Source of the DNA: Blepharisma japonicum
Taxonomy: Eukaryota; Ciliophora; Heterotrichea; Heterotrichida; Blepharismidae
DNA: 64,000 bases
Reading direction: 5' to 3'
NCBI GenBank assembly: GCA_949751835.1
Contig: CATKHK010000097.1
Span: forward strand, 1 to 64,000
Shown: piece after piece, positions 1 through 10,833 of the stretch
How the letters are laid out: every line of letters begins with the position of its first letter
Position numbering within the stretch: the first letter of the stretch is position 1
Translations under genes and position numbers: made by a program
Notes under the pieces: model-generated
Told to the model about the DNA's origin: nothing
Database searches by the model: none
Seen by the model: only the letters and a program-made list of their open reading frames with translations

Positions 1-300
1 CTCTATCTAATTGAGACTGGCCATACGAGTATGGCTAGGTCAACTACAGAGCAGCCCTAAGTTACTGCACTTTCTTTCAAAAGTGATACCCAGGCAATTG
101 GCACAATAACCCTCAGGCAAACAGCTGCATCCCTGATCGCGAAACAGCTGGAGGTCAAAACTCATTTGTGGAATCTAGGGGTCAGTGCAGTTATAGCCTT
201 AGTTGTAAGGTCTTTCTGCAGGAAAAAATGGAAATTTTCACAGATCGTTCCTCACTTGGGTACTTGAGCTCTTACTCTGTTTCCATTTTTCTTTTCAACC
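1..300. other. GC-richer unassigned segment, possible structured RNA
   Basis: This stretch is clearly less AT-rich than the intergenic DNA around it and shows no convincing reading frame on either strand. It contains a near-perfect hairpin at about 20-35 (GCCATAC paired with GTATGGC) and a second small stem near 69-91 (CACTTT with AAAGTG). It could be part of a non-coding RNA cut by the window edge. A short piece around 150-170 recalls the S domain of SRP RNA, but the universal helix-8 motif is not visible, so no family is assigned. Confidence 0.2.
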
Positions 301-1080
301 CCTCTTATATATACAAAAAAAAAATTTCTTTACTTTTTTGCTATGGAGCCATTTTGGAAAAATGACTAAGTCAAAATGGTTGACAAATTAAAAATGGCGG
401 AAGAAGAAGGACTTTTAAAGAAAGTGTCTTAGAATCCCATTAAAATTTAAAACCTATCAAAATAGACTGAAATTCATAGAAAAGTCTTAAAAAGCAGAAC
501 TAGATTCTTATTAAGGATATTAATCTCTCTTAATAAAAATTCAGCTACATTGGGATAAAAAATATAGTGAAGCTCAAATTGTTATTTTAATTGAAAAACT
601 TTGCACCTTAATTAAATATTAAGATAGATCTTGTATTTAGGTAATTTTAGAAAGATTATTTTTATATTTTAAATGCATTTTTATTTTTTAACTTAATTCG
701 GAATGATAGTAATCTAATCTGCTTTTAATTAAAGTGCTAAAATATTATAAAGCAAGAGGCTGCCTCTCTTTCAAAAATTATTTTACGAAATTAACTATAT
801 TTCAAACTCACATGTATTTAAGAAATCGCTATTCTTGTTTCCAAGCTAAACTTTACCAAATAATTTATCAAATATTAATAGTTTTATTAATGAAAACATA
901 TAAATATTTTCATTCTCCTGCCAGAATTAAGATAAGTGTATTCAAAAGAATCAAGCATATATTTAATTCTTGATAATAAGCGATTTTAATTCTATCAAGA
1001 TTTCATGAATAGACATGGTATAATAATAAACAAAAGTCTTCAGAATACTTAATTAAAATAAAATTTACGGAGTAAATGAT
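301..1080. other. Intergenic AT-rich DNA
   Basis: No coding frame that looks protein-like with UGA read as Trp, no RNA gene and no repeat could be seen here. The short open frames are low-complexity and lack any family resemblance. Confidence 0.5.
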
Positions 1081-1816
1081 TTATTCAGACTTTTTAGCCT
1101 TTTTCTTTGGCTTTTCTTCCTCACTTTCTGTCTCACTTAAATTTTCAGGTTCTTCTTTTTTAACCTTAACTGCAGGAGTTTCAGCTTTCTTAGTCCTTTT
1201 TTTTGGTTTTTCTGTATCAGCTACGTTCTTTTGATCTTTTTCTGCTTTCTTTTTCACTTCTTTTGCTCTAACTGTTTTTTCTTTTGTTTCTTCCTCATTT
1301 GCCTTTTTTGTTGTTTTTTCTTTATTTTCTTCTTCATTAGCTTTCTTTGTTGATTTTTCTTTGCTTTCTTCTTCATTAGCCTTTTTTACTGGTGTTTTTA
1401 CTTCTTCTTTAGGTTTACTCACAGGCTCTTTGGTTTCTTCCGCTTTTTTAGGTGTCTCAACTGGTATTTTTGGAGCCTCTGAGGATTCTACTTGCTGCTT
1501 TAATTCCTCAGCTTTTTCTTTTCAAACTTCTTTTTCAGATGAGTCCATTGCTTGCCATTCTTTAGAAATGATTGCAGAAAGTTGCCCCATTGTGCTTCCA
1601 GTGTTTTCAGGGTTTTGCTTTAAATCATTCATCCTTTTTTGAATAAACATTTGATAGCCAGATTTCGCATGGACCTTTTCTTTCTTAGATTTTTTCTTAG
1701 GAGTAGTAGTTTGATCATTATCCTCATCACAATGCTTATTAATTATTTTTGAGGCATCTTTAAAAAAGGTCGATGCAAGCATACAAAGGTCAGCAATCTA
1801 CCTTATTGTTTACCAT
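1081..1816 (-). CDS. HMG-box protein with Lys/Glu-rich tail
   Basis: A small chromatin protein of about 239 residues. One HMG box (about residues 44-101) starts at AKSGYQMFIQKRMNDLKQNP and closes with a KEVWKEKAEEL helix, whose Trp is an in-frame TGA (1522-1524). That is the position where HMG boxes carry an aromatic or basic residue before KEKAEEL. The rest is a charged tail with repeats of KKANEEE-KEK type, as in HMGB-like DNA-bending proteins. The frame is closed upstream by TAG. I infer a 16-nt intron (1798-1813, GTAAACAATAAGGTAG) after an ATG at 1814-1816, giving MIADLCMLAS at the start; otherwise translation begins at the ATG at 1782. The stop is TAA. Likely role: non-sequence-specific DNA bending in the nucleus. 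The family call is firm; the intron model is less so. Confidence 0.8.
1798..1813 (-). other. Candidate 16-nt intron in the HMG-box gene
   Basis: GTAAACAATAAGGTAG on the minus strand has GT...AG ends and the ultra-short length known for heterotrich introns. Removing it joins an ATG to the HMG-box frame and bypasses an in-frame TAG. Not proven: the ATG at 1782 would also work. Confidence 0.4.
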
Positions 1817-1989
1817 ACGATAAGAGTTCGTGTCCATTTTAGTTAAATAAACTTATCTTTATTGTGAAAAGATTTATTAATATGGATTAATAAATTATAA
1901 AAATATTCCAATTTTGAACAAGAAGACAATAATTTGTGGAGATCTTAATTAAGATAATTACACATATCTTAATTTTCAAAGATATCATA

Positions 1990-2520
1990 TTATACGATTT
2001 ATTTGTATGGGCCCTAAATTAAGTGGCTATGATAGATATTTAAATTATTTTTTCTCATTTAGTCGAATCAATATTACTGAATAAAAAAATCTGTGAATTT
2101 ATATAGCTCCTACATTGATTTTACCTCTTTATCGGTATTTGTGCTTTGTAAATTATTTCTTACTTCAAAACATTATAAAATGCGAAGCTGTAAATTTATA
2201 TATAAAATCGAGGTCAACTGTTAAAAAGAATTTTTAATATAAGCATGGCTATTTAAAATAAAGCATTAATAGCTTACTAAGAGATTTATATAAATATTAA
2301 TGATTTCAGCAGCATTTATTTTTTGTGATAAATTAGTTAAGGCTATGAATTTTTGGCTTACAATTTTTCCTCTTTAACTTCTAATCGCACTATTTATATA
2401 TGAAAAATCCTCAATATTCGGAATGAATTGCATTAGCAACTATAGCAATATGCATGCAAGCAAATTTTATCCTTCTCTCTTACCTATAGAAACTCCATAA
2501 CTAAGTAGGTTTATAAATGC
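1990..2520 (+). pseudogene. Decayed fragment of a receptor-type membrane gene
   Basis: Around 2005-2130 the DNA can be read as MGP-LSGYDRYLNYFF followed by a KNLWIYIAP-like stretch. This parallels the intact receptor gene at 5909-6030 (SMGPDMSGYDEFAYYFSN, then KNLWFYVF). About 300 bases on (2435-2500) there is a stretch resembling the 3' end of that gene (6690-6750, QAICYPSLQVTEIP). Stops and frameshifts separate the pieces. It is therefore a broken paralogue of the C-terminal membrane domain of the gene just downstream, in the same orientation. Confidence 0.5.
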
Positions 2521-3439
2521 TTGTGAAAATAAGGAGCTAAATAGAGAAAATCAAAAATTAAATTCATCAAGCTTACTTATATTTATAAAATTTGCTATAT
2601 CTTAAATATATTTATAAACGGTAAAGTTGTCTTAATAAAGCTTTTAAGTTTAAAAAATTAAATTATTGAGGCAGAGATTAATTTCTCAATTAATATTTCA
2701 AATAAATTGAAGTCACTCATCTGGTAGGAGTTTTAAATAAATAAGCTAGTTTATACATTGATTGTTTAATTTTGTATAAAATCATTTTTAACTGAGGATT
2801 ATAATAAGATGAATTCGAAATTTGTAAAAAAAATTATAATGTATAAAAAATCATGCCTGCATCTAATAATTTTATTAAGATAATATAAGAAAAGTAAAGT
2901 TGATCAAGAGGAAAAGAAGCATTGCAATTAAAAGCATTAATTATTGATAAGATAGAATCTTTTGAGCGAACATGAAATTTTGGGTAAAAACTCAAATAGA
3001 GTTTTGTATATTTTTTAAACTTTTTTGAATTATTAATCAGCTCTGTTAATATTAATGAAAATCCTTACAATTTAGCAGCTAATTATATTTTTTATACAAT
3101 TATTTTCAATTTCTTATTAATAGTTTTCGTGACATCTTTATTTAGATATATCATAAGTATTTTTCAGTTTAATAATCTTTTTATAATTTGGTGAAAATAA
3201 TTATATCTGTTTAATATCAAAAATAAATATAAAAAGTCTAATTTTAAATCTTTTGGGAAGCATTTTCAGAATAATTTAACTCTTCTAATTAGCAATAAAC
3301 ATCTAAATGTTTTCCAATAAAATTCAACTAGGCGTCTTTAAATACTCAACATAAAATTTTTCTTTTCTTTTAATATCTAAATTAAACAATACATAGCAAT
3401 ACTTGTAGCTTGGAAAAAATTGCAGACTTTTTTATGTAA
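2521..3439. other. AT-rich spacer upstream of the receptor gene
   Basis: Very AT-rich DNA with no sustained reading frame. It may include further unrecognisable remains of the decayed receptor paralogue. No promoter motif could be identified. Confidence 0.4.
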
Positions 3440-6400
3440 ATGTGGATAAGACTCTTTTCTCTATTATTAATTGCGGATCAGTGCTTTGGTCAATGAATTA
3501 TTGATATCTATTATACCTTTTCAACAGACACGAGCTTAAAAGCTAGCATTTCTACATCAGTAACACAAAATTTCCCATATCAAGTAGAGTTAAATGAAGT
3601 TTGAGTTAACTCTTCTTCAATTTTACAGCTTCAAAATGAAAAAATAAACGCTGTGATTGACCTCACTTGTAGTATTTCAATATCTCAAGCATTAAAAGAG
3701 CTTGCTAATCAATATCATTTCATCCTCATATCATCAGAAAACTTTTCAAACTCATATAATGGCTGACAGTTTTTTACACATAATTCCAATGAAGATCAAG
3801 AAAAAGCCCTTTTAGCTGTAATTCACTTATTAAATTGGGAAAAATTTATTACAATTTTTGATGAAGATTCGGTGAATATTTATCGTTATTTGCAAGAAAA
3901 TTTCTCAATTATAGAATCAAATTCATATTTTTTTAGTAATAGTGAAAATCAAACTTTAGCTAATAATTTTGTAGGAAAAGAAATAAAACCAAGAGGAATC
4001 AGAAATATTGTGATTTTAAACCAAGGAGAGAGCTCAGGATGACTATTGAAAAGTCTAAATCAGATGAATATGATGATTAATGGAACTGGGATTATTTTAG
4101 GAAGTAAAAGCTGATGGGGAGTCAGTGGAGATGGATTTCTGGGCTATACAGAATCAGAGCTGGAAAATGCTAATGATATATATAGCTATGAATCATTGGC
4201 AATTGTAAAATTGTTAAAACTTATTCTTGAATTTCCTAATTGTAGCAATGGTCTTATGCTTAGACAATATTTAGAAAAAAATACAATAAATCACCGTCCT
4301 CTTCCAAAATTTATGTTAGTAAATACCAATAACGATTATAAAAATATTGTGGGAGTGATAGAAAAAGGATTTTTAACTCTAAATGATTCTCTACTTTTCC
4401 CAGGAAATTCTTTATCAATACCTAATTCTCCTACAACTCAAATCAGCATATGAATGGCAGATGGAGTCACAAATCCTGGCTTTGCAAACAGCCCTTTAAC
4501 CGGTTTTCTAAAATATGGAGCCCACTATGCTCTTTATCATTCATCCCAAAATCGCTTTCTTGAAGGCTTTGAAATTTTAATAACCCATACAGATTGCGGC
4601 GCAGAAGTTTTTATTCCCGAATATGCACTCGAGTGCTTTTCCAAATTAAAAAATAATCCAGGGGTCGCTTATCTGACTGTCCCTTTTCCTGTTCCATTAT
4701 TCGGGTACTTGTCGATTCTGAAATCCTTAAATATTTCTATGCCAATAATTTCTGAATATTCCACCCCAGGAGCATTAGGAAATAAAACTGATTATCCTTT
4801 ATTCATGAGAGTGGCTGGCTATGATTTGTACCATACAAGCGTCCTCACGAATTTAATAAATATTTTTGAATGAAAAAATATTATTTTAATATGTGAAAAT
4901 TCTGAAGATAATAATAAAGTCCACGATTATATTGTAAAATGAGCTGAGTCTTATAAAATTAGTATTGTAAACGCACCTGAAGATAGATGGGTAATGCAGA
5001 ATTATAATGCAAGCTGCTATAATGAAACTAAAGATTGGATGATGAGAATTATAGATTTAAAAGTAAGGCCAATTTTGTTTTTTGTAACCCCACCTGCAGA
5101 ATATGAAATGATAATAGATTTTTATAAAGCAGGGCTTAGACCTGAAAATTGTGTATTTTTAATTCCAAATCGTATTGGATATGCACAAATTCTTGTCACA
5201 GACCCTGCTCGGAAGCAAATATTGATAGAATTATTATATGGCTCTATTATATTAAATGAAGCTGAATGGCTTGGTGATTACGGCCAAGAAATATTACAAG
5301 GATTTTTAAAATATTATTACCCGTTTAGCTCGAATGATTTTAAATGCTTATCATTTGACGGGGCTATGCTGCTTTTACATGGGATAAAATATACATTAAA
5401 TAAAGGAGAAAACGTTGAAAATGCAACAGCATTAAATTTTTATTTAAGGCAGCAAAAATTCTTGGGCTGTTCAGGCTCAGTTTCAATTGAATCATGAAGC
5501 AATAATCGAAATTCAGCTATTTTAGGTATTTATAATATGAGGTGAAATGCAAGCATCAATAAAATATATGAGTCTCTTTGTGGGATTTATGACTTAGGTA
5601 GTGAACAATTATTCACTTTTACTGAAAATTTAGTATGATATAATAATGATACCAAAATTCCAAAAGATACTATAGAAAATAGCGAGTGTCCATTTAATAA
5701 AAATCTAGTACGATATTCTCGAAAAGGCGCAGCATTCTTTTATGCATTGTGTTTATTTATTGACGTTATAACTGTAATTATGGTATTTTATATATGAAGC
5801 AAATGATGCAATACTGAAATTCCGAAATTAATAAAAGTCTCAAAAATTAATTTTGAAGACTATATAGAAATGGTTATTATTTTTATTGATTTTTTGCAAA
5901 TACTTTCTATGGGTCCTGATATGAGTGGTTATGATGAATTTGCATATTATTTTTCAAATATGATTACTATAAATATGGATTGGTTTACAAAAGGAAAAAA
6001 TCTATGATTTTATGTATTTTCATCAGTAATTATAGTAACTTTGTGGATTTTTTTTAATATAGAAAATACTTTTAAATGTTCAGGAAACTTAGGCAGAGTT
6101 GTTTGCGAATTTATTAGACCGGTATCAAAATTAGTGATGCCATTAATAGGGAATATTTGCTTTTTGCCTATCATTTCGGTTCTTTTAAGTTCTTGGGCTT
6201 GCTATGAATCTATCGGTCCAATGGTTACCCAAACCTTTGTACATCAAGATTGCTCTACATTTTGCTGGGAAAATTTTCATATATTTTGAGGCAGTCTTTC
6301 AATAGTCTCATTAATTGTATACTTACCTTCGGCAATTTATTTTAGGCCTCTATTAGACAATTCTATCAAAAAAAATATAAAATCAAGGCCAATATTTTGG

Positions 6401-6895
6401 ATGGTAAAAAGCATTTTCCAATTAAATGTCGTAATATTAAACAAGGTCATAAAAGCTTATTATGAATGATTATTTGGCTTGCTTTATATAGCAATGATTT
6501 TAGCACTAATTTATTTCTGTTTTAAGCACAAACCTTATAATTACGAAAGAATGAATTTGTGGCTGATCATTCTTTATTTTTCTGATATTTGAAGCATTCT
6601 GTTATCCTCTATTTATTCTTTATCTAATTATCATTCTAAATATTTATGAATGAGTTTGCAATATACAGGGTGGGCTATTTTGATAATAGTTGGGGTATTA
6701 ATACAAGCAATATGCTATCCTTCTTTGCAGGTTACTGAGATTCCTGTTGATATTGGTATTTTGTTTAGATTTGAGCTTGGAAAATCAATCAAAGCTGACG
6801 AAATTAATAAAAAAAATGCTGAAAAGCTATCAAATAAGTGTTCGCCAGAGAGTGTGGATGATGAAAAAAGCAATCTTCAAGAAGTTTCTAAATAA
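3440..6895 (+). CDS. Two-lobe periplasmic-binding-like receptor with eight membrane segments
   Basis: An 1151-residue membrane protein interrupted by roughly as many TGA as TGG tryptophan codons. It begins with a signal peptide (MWIRLFSLLLIADQCFG). The extracellular half (to about residue 745) has two segments resembling the ANF-receptor/type I periplasmic-binding fold: one with WQFFTHNSNEDQEKALLAVI followed by LLNWEKFITIFDED, and one with YPLFMRVAGYDLYHTSVLTN followed by IFEWKNIILICENSED. In this fold such segments precede the strand-helix that faces the ligand cleft. The C-terminal half carries about eight hydrophobic segments and a short charged cytosolic tail. Ligand-binding domains of this type occur in class C GPCRs, glutamate receptor channels and receptor guanylyl cyclases. 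No kinase or cyclase domain follows here and the membrane part is not an obvious 7TM, so this is best called an orphan ligand receptor or transporter-like protein. Stop is TAA. Confidence 0.7.
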
Positions 6896-6950
6896 AGTAA
6901 ATGTTGACATTTTAATTAATATAAAACGATTGTTTTCATTTATAATATAA

Positions 6951-7604
6951 TTGTCTCTGTACATCGATATCTTGCCGTTGAAAGATGAGCATGCTTATAA
7001 ACTAGATTATGACTATAATAATAAATTTCAATGATGGTCAGAAGATATATGCAAATTAAGTTTTTTTTGACAAATAGAAATTAATTTATTATACAGCTTT
7101 TTTCTAATTTATTCTACTAATTATTTTATACTTAGTCTTTCCGCAGGTCATTCCAGCATTTCTCTCTTTTTTACTTCAGAAACACAATCAGTCACCACTT
7201 CACACAAAGTATTGCCATCTTACCTACAGCAACACCAAAGCCATCAACAAAATCTCAATTACGGTTTTCCAAATTTACAGAAGTTGAGTTTCTTGAGTTT
7301 TCATGCATCACCAATTCGCACATTCCTCATCCGAAATCGGCCATTAAGAATTGGCTCATCTTTTACTCAAGCCAACTGTAGTGGCTTGTCACTTTTAATA
7401 ATAAAAAAAAATTCTTAATTAAAAACTCCATGTGCTGTCTCATGATATGCTTACCATTTTGCTTCCGTCTCTACTTCACTTTCAAGCTCCGTAAATTCAG
7501 CACTGCAAGGATTAATACTAATGTTCATCTCCTCGCCACATACTATTTGCTTTTAGCAAAAAAATAACTAATAATAAAGATTCCAATTTTGGTGAAGGCG
7601 CCAT
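6951..7604 (-). pseudogene. Possible small split gene or gene remnant
   Basis: On the minus strand an ATG at 7604 opens a hydrophobic leader (MAPSPKLESLLLVIFLLK). If a 16-nt GTATTAATCCTTGCAG is removed, it continues into AEFTELESEVETEAKW before a TAA that overlaps another GTAAG...GAG candidate intron. Further on, 7390-7260 reads as SDKPLQLAWVKDEPILNG and onward, ending in a stop. No single model joins all pieces. On the plus strand 6951-7418 is also open with UGA as Trp but has no ATG until late. I cannot assign a function. It may be a short secreted peptide gene or a pseudogene. Confidence 0.25.
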
Positions 7605-7876
7605 TATGTCCGGGGGATTATTATATAGCTTTGAACTAAATAACGGAGTAATTTTGCGTAAAATTTAATTGAAATCTCAAGACACATGGCATGGCCAAGG
7701 AAAAATCTCTGTGATGGAGCTGAATTTTTATTTATAGCCTTGCTACTAATAAATATTTTAATTTAAAATAACATATAGCCCCTTAATTTTTATTACATCC
7801 AGTAAGCCTCGTAATAATATAAATGGTATCTTATCCATGAGTACGCAATCAAGAGTACTGTAAAATATACTTAACC

Positions 7877-8329
7877 ATGCGCTACCAACGTCCAGAAGAG
7901 ATAGATTTGAACTTTCAAAGTGCCAGTATCGCCAATAAAATTCGTATACTCTCTGCATATAGTTTTTTATATCCCAGAGATATCAAAAGAATTACCTTAA
8001 TGACAATGGACGTCGTTGACATTGTCCTTGCAAATCCAGATAATAGAGAAGCTTTAGAGTGTGTTTATGCTTCCTCAAAAGTACTCAAAAGTCTCAGAGA
8101 TCATCTGACTCAAGAGCGTGCAGATTCGCAAGGAAACCAGCAAATGTATAACATAGTTCTAGTTCAGCCTCGTAAACCTATTATTAGAAGAGTTGTGACT
8201 GTTAAAAACTTTTCTGCTATTTGTATTCTAACTGTAAATGCAATTGGTGTGACTGATCCAACTTTGAAGATTGTTATTTTCATTATATTTGTTATTTTTT
8301 TACTGCTGATCGCTTTATGGAATGAATAA
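7877..8329 (+). CDS. Small protein with C-terminal membrane segments
   Basis: A 150-residue protein not recognised from any family. The first 100 residues look like soluble helices (LSAYSFLYPRDIKRITLMTM; a conserved-looking NREALECVYASSKVLKSLRD). Residues 112-148 are hydrophobic and probably form one or two membrane segments, ending in LLIALWNE. No UGA codon occurs inside. The start is the first ATG in frame. Stop is TAA. It could be a tail-anchored protein of the ER or mitochondrial surface; that is inference from topology only. Confidence 0.55.
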   Translation: MRYQRPEEIDLNFQSASIANKIRILSAYSFLYPRDIKRITLMTMDVVDIVLANPDNREALECVYASSKVLKSLRDHLTQERADSQGNQQMYNIVLVQPRKPIIRRVVTVKNFSAICILTVNAIGVTDPTLKIVIFIIFVIFLLLIALWNE

Positions 8330-8984
8330 TTGTAATAATAAATTTAATAATTGGTCTTATTGTGTAAATTATTTTAGATAGCTAAGCTTTCTAATTATCT
8401 GAATCAAAAGTAACTGATCATTTGGCATTCACCATAAAATCATCTTTAAACATCTTATATAAAAATATAAGCTTATCATTTATATTACAACTATCCTAAA
8501 TAGTAACCAAAATAGCCCATTAATAGCACTTTTTTTCAGTTTTGGTTTAAAAATATAAAATTTTATTATGAAGCAAGAATATTAAAATTTATGTTTTATT
8601 GTGGAATTGAGGTCAATCTACTGTATGAGTTAATAAACTATTGCAGAACACTCTTAAGCTTCTTATGCTAGTGACATAAATATTGCATCTTCTCTCCTCC
8701 TTATATTCGAGTATATCTCTATAACATAATTTCCTTTAAATTCACTATAAGTCTGCTAAAAATTGCCTTATTTGTCTTATTGTTATCATGCAATTAAACG
8801 ACCACGAGCATTAAGCTTTATTATAATAACTAAAATAATACTTGAATTTGATTCTTACAACTTAATTCAATAAACTAAGCATATAGAAGCTGTTGTTTCA
8901 AATAAAAAATTCATTAAATTTTTAACTGTAAGAAATAATTTGAGATGCTATTATAGACTGTAAATCTCTGATAAATCACTTAAC
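8330..8984. other. Intergenic AT-rich DNA
   Basis: No coding or RNA signal recognised. This is the space between a plus-strand and a minus-strand gene that converge, so it probably holds only 3' flanks. Confidence 0.5.
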
Positions 8985-9818
8985 TTATGCTTTACTCTTT
9001 TTATATGCAGCAACTGCAATTCCTCCAACTAATGCTGCAGCTGCAGCTATCGTAATAATTTTTGTCCAGTTCCATTGCTTTGGCTTGGCTTCTGGTGCTT
9101 TTATTTCTTGCTCAGGTTTGACTTCAAGCTTTCCTCCGAACATTTTTCTCATTTCAACATCGTAATCATTTTTCAATTTAATTGCGTCTTCTAGCTTTTT
9201 AGTAACATCTTTATTGCTTGGCTCCAGGTTTTTTGCTTGTTTTAATACTTTTATGGCTTTATCATATTCTCCTAGCTGGCATAATGATGTTCCTAAATAA
9301 TATTTTAGCTTGGGATTATTTGGAAATAATTTTAGCCCTTCTTCACTCTGCATTTTTGCATAATCCCAAAATTCTGCCCTGACAAACGTAAGTGTCAAAT
9401 TATTTATTATCGACAATTTGAATTTCTCATATTCTTCTTTCAAATGCCTTTTAAAAAGTCCCTGAGGTGCTGCTTCAATAGCTTCAGTATACTTTTTAAT
9501 GGCTTCATTATAATCTTTATTTTTAAATTTCTCATTTCCTTGATCTTTAATTGCCAAAGCATTCTGCAAGATTTTCTGGATTTCTTCCAATTCTTTTTTC
9601 TCCGAATTCTCGTCGATTTTTTCCTTTTCTTCGTCTTTATTTTTCCCTTCATTTATTATGTTCTCAATTTGTTCATGTTCCTCCTTTCTTCACTTAGCCC
9701 AATATTGCTCATAAGCGTCATCACTGTTTTTTTGCCTTTTATCAGGCTCAGGGAATTTAGCTGATGACTCATCTTCAGTCGTCTTTCTTTTGTTTATAGG
9801 CACATTTTCAGGTTCCAT
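8985..9818 (-). CDS. Tail-anchored TPR protein
   Basis: A 277-residue protein starting at the ATG at 9818. An in-frame TGA supplies Trp in QYWAKWRKEEHEQ. After a charged N-terminal region there is an FKBP/TTC-style TPR unit (about 88-215): KDQGNEKFKNKDYNEAIKKY, then a long insert, INNLTLTFVRAEF, and KLKYYLGTSLCQLGEYDKAI. The Lys/Asn of KDQGN and the NN of the second helix agree with parts of the Hsp90/Hsp70 carboxylate clamp. The helix ends in EMRKMFGG, like the YANMF end of FKBP TPR domains. Residues about 250-272 (IITIAAAAALVGGIAVAAY) form a C-terminal membrane anchor followed by KKSKA. Inferred role: chaperone docking at an organelle surface, as for FKBP8 but without the isomerase domain. 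Confidence 0.75.
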
Positions 9819-9859
9819 TTAATTATTATTAAAATATGGGGTAATAATAGATGTTTAGA

Positions 9860-10744
9860 TTAAGTATGAGGATTTTCTTGATCTGCGTCACTATAGGTAT
9901 GAGTATCGTTGTGTTTTATTTCAGGCTTTACGTTTTCTATATTTACTATTTGTACACTCGGAGTTTTTGATGGGGTGTATCTTTGGTTTACATTGTGGAG
10001 ATGGGCTGGAATTGCCATAAAACCTGAAAGCTTTTCTATTGAATCCGCATGAAGATGATGGAGGCTATTTTCGTCCCCGATAGAAATAAATGTCGCATTA
10101 AATCTAAATTCTGAACCTTTATCAAGGGAACTTAACGCTTGGATATTTTTTTGAAAATCGTGGTCGTCCATTGACAAAATCAAGTCAGCGTGAATATCTG
10201 ACTCACTTGGGATCATTTTAACAAGCAAAATTACTGCATGATCGCCTCTGAACCAACTGCCTTGATTTTCGGTAGCCTTTACTAAATATCCTTCCCAGCT
10301 GATCGTTTTACCTAGGTATTTTCTAGCAAAAGTGTCGTGGGCTTTGACACTGTTTTGGAGCAAAACTTCTGAGCCGCATTCGTGAACGTACTCGTGCCAG
10401 CTGGCTGAAGAAAATTCATAGGATTTTATATGTTCATCAGTTCCCCAAAACAAAATAATAATAAAAACAATCACTGTAAGTATTGATACCAAATAGCTCC
10501 TTGAGAAAACAATTGCACATTGCCCGCATTTTAATGACAAAACTTCATCTTTAAGCCCTGATAACCCATATGGTTGCCTTACTCTTAGCTTCCCTTGACA
10601 TTTTCTACATCTAGTTACCATTGCCTTAGATAGAGGAATTGCAAAAGGTAGAAGGCAAACAGACCAGATTCCAAAAATCAGGATAACCAAGCAAATAACG
10701 ATTATTGTTACATACGTTGTTTCAGGGACTATATAAGTGTTCAC
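9860..10744 (-). CDS. Wolframin-like membrane protein with a zinc ribbon
   Basis: A 294-residue protein. The first 38 residues hold a membrane segment (TIIVICLVILIFGIWSVCLL). A CxxC...CxxC zinc-ribbon-like unit follows (C46, C49, C73, C76), then a second membrane helix (YLVSILTVIVFIIILFW). The rest resembles the C-terminal OB-fold-like domain of wolframin: WHEYVHECG, a GKTISWEGYLVKA strand, and LDKGSEFRFNATFISIG followed by HHLHADSI. The C-terminus is His/Asp-rich. Wolframin is an ER membrane protein involved in calcium handling. Here only the C-terminal domain and two helices are present, so the protein is much shorter. The domain match is by pattern and needs a profile search. Confidence 0.5.
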   Translation of the reverse strand: MNTYIVPETTYVTIIVICLVILIFGIWSVCLLPFAIPLSKAMVTRCRKCQGKLRVRQPYGLSGLKDEVLSLKCGQCAIVFSRSYLVSILTVIVFIIILFWGTDEHIKSYEFSSASWHEYVHECGSEVLLQNSVKAHDTFARKYLGKTISWEGYLVKATENQGSWFRGDHAVILLVKMIPSESDIHADLILSMDDHDFQKNIQALSSLDKGSEFRFNATFISIGDENSLHHLHADSIEKLSGFMAIPAHLHNVNQRYTPSKTPSVQIVNIENVKPEIKHNDTHTYSDADQENPHT

Positions 10745-10833
10745 AGTCTCATCACAGAAGTGGCAAAGCGCTAGGTCAGACCTAAATAAAGCTTACTCTT
10801 TTTTGTCCATACTATTATATTAACTAAATTAGC

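Noticed and set aside
1-300. SRP RNA
   Set aside because: Only a short stretch near 150-170 looks similar; the conserved helix-8 and tetraloop motifs were not found.
3440-6895. Several separate small genes in the receptor region under the standard code
   Set aside because: The pieces are all in one frame, separated only by single TGA codons, and family motifs run across the joins.
6951-7418. Plus-strand gene opposite the small minus-strand frames
   Set aside because: It is open with UGA as Trp but lacks an ATG for most of its length, and its second half is Ser/Leu-rich as expected for an antisense shadow.
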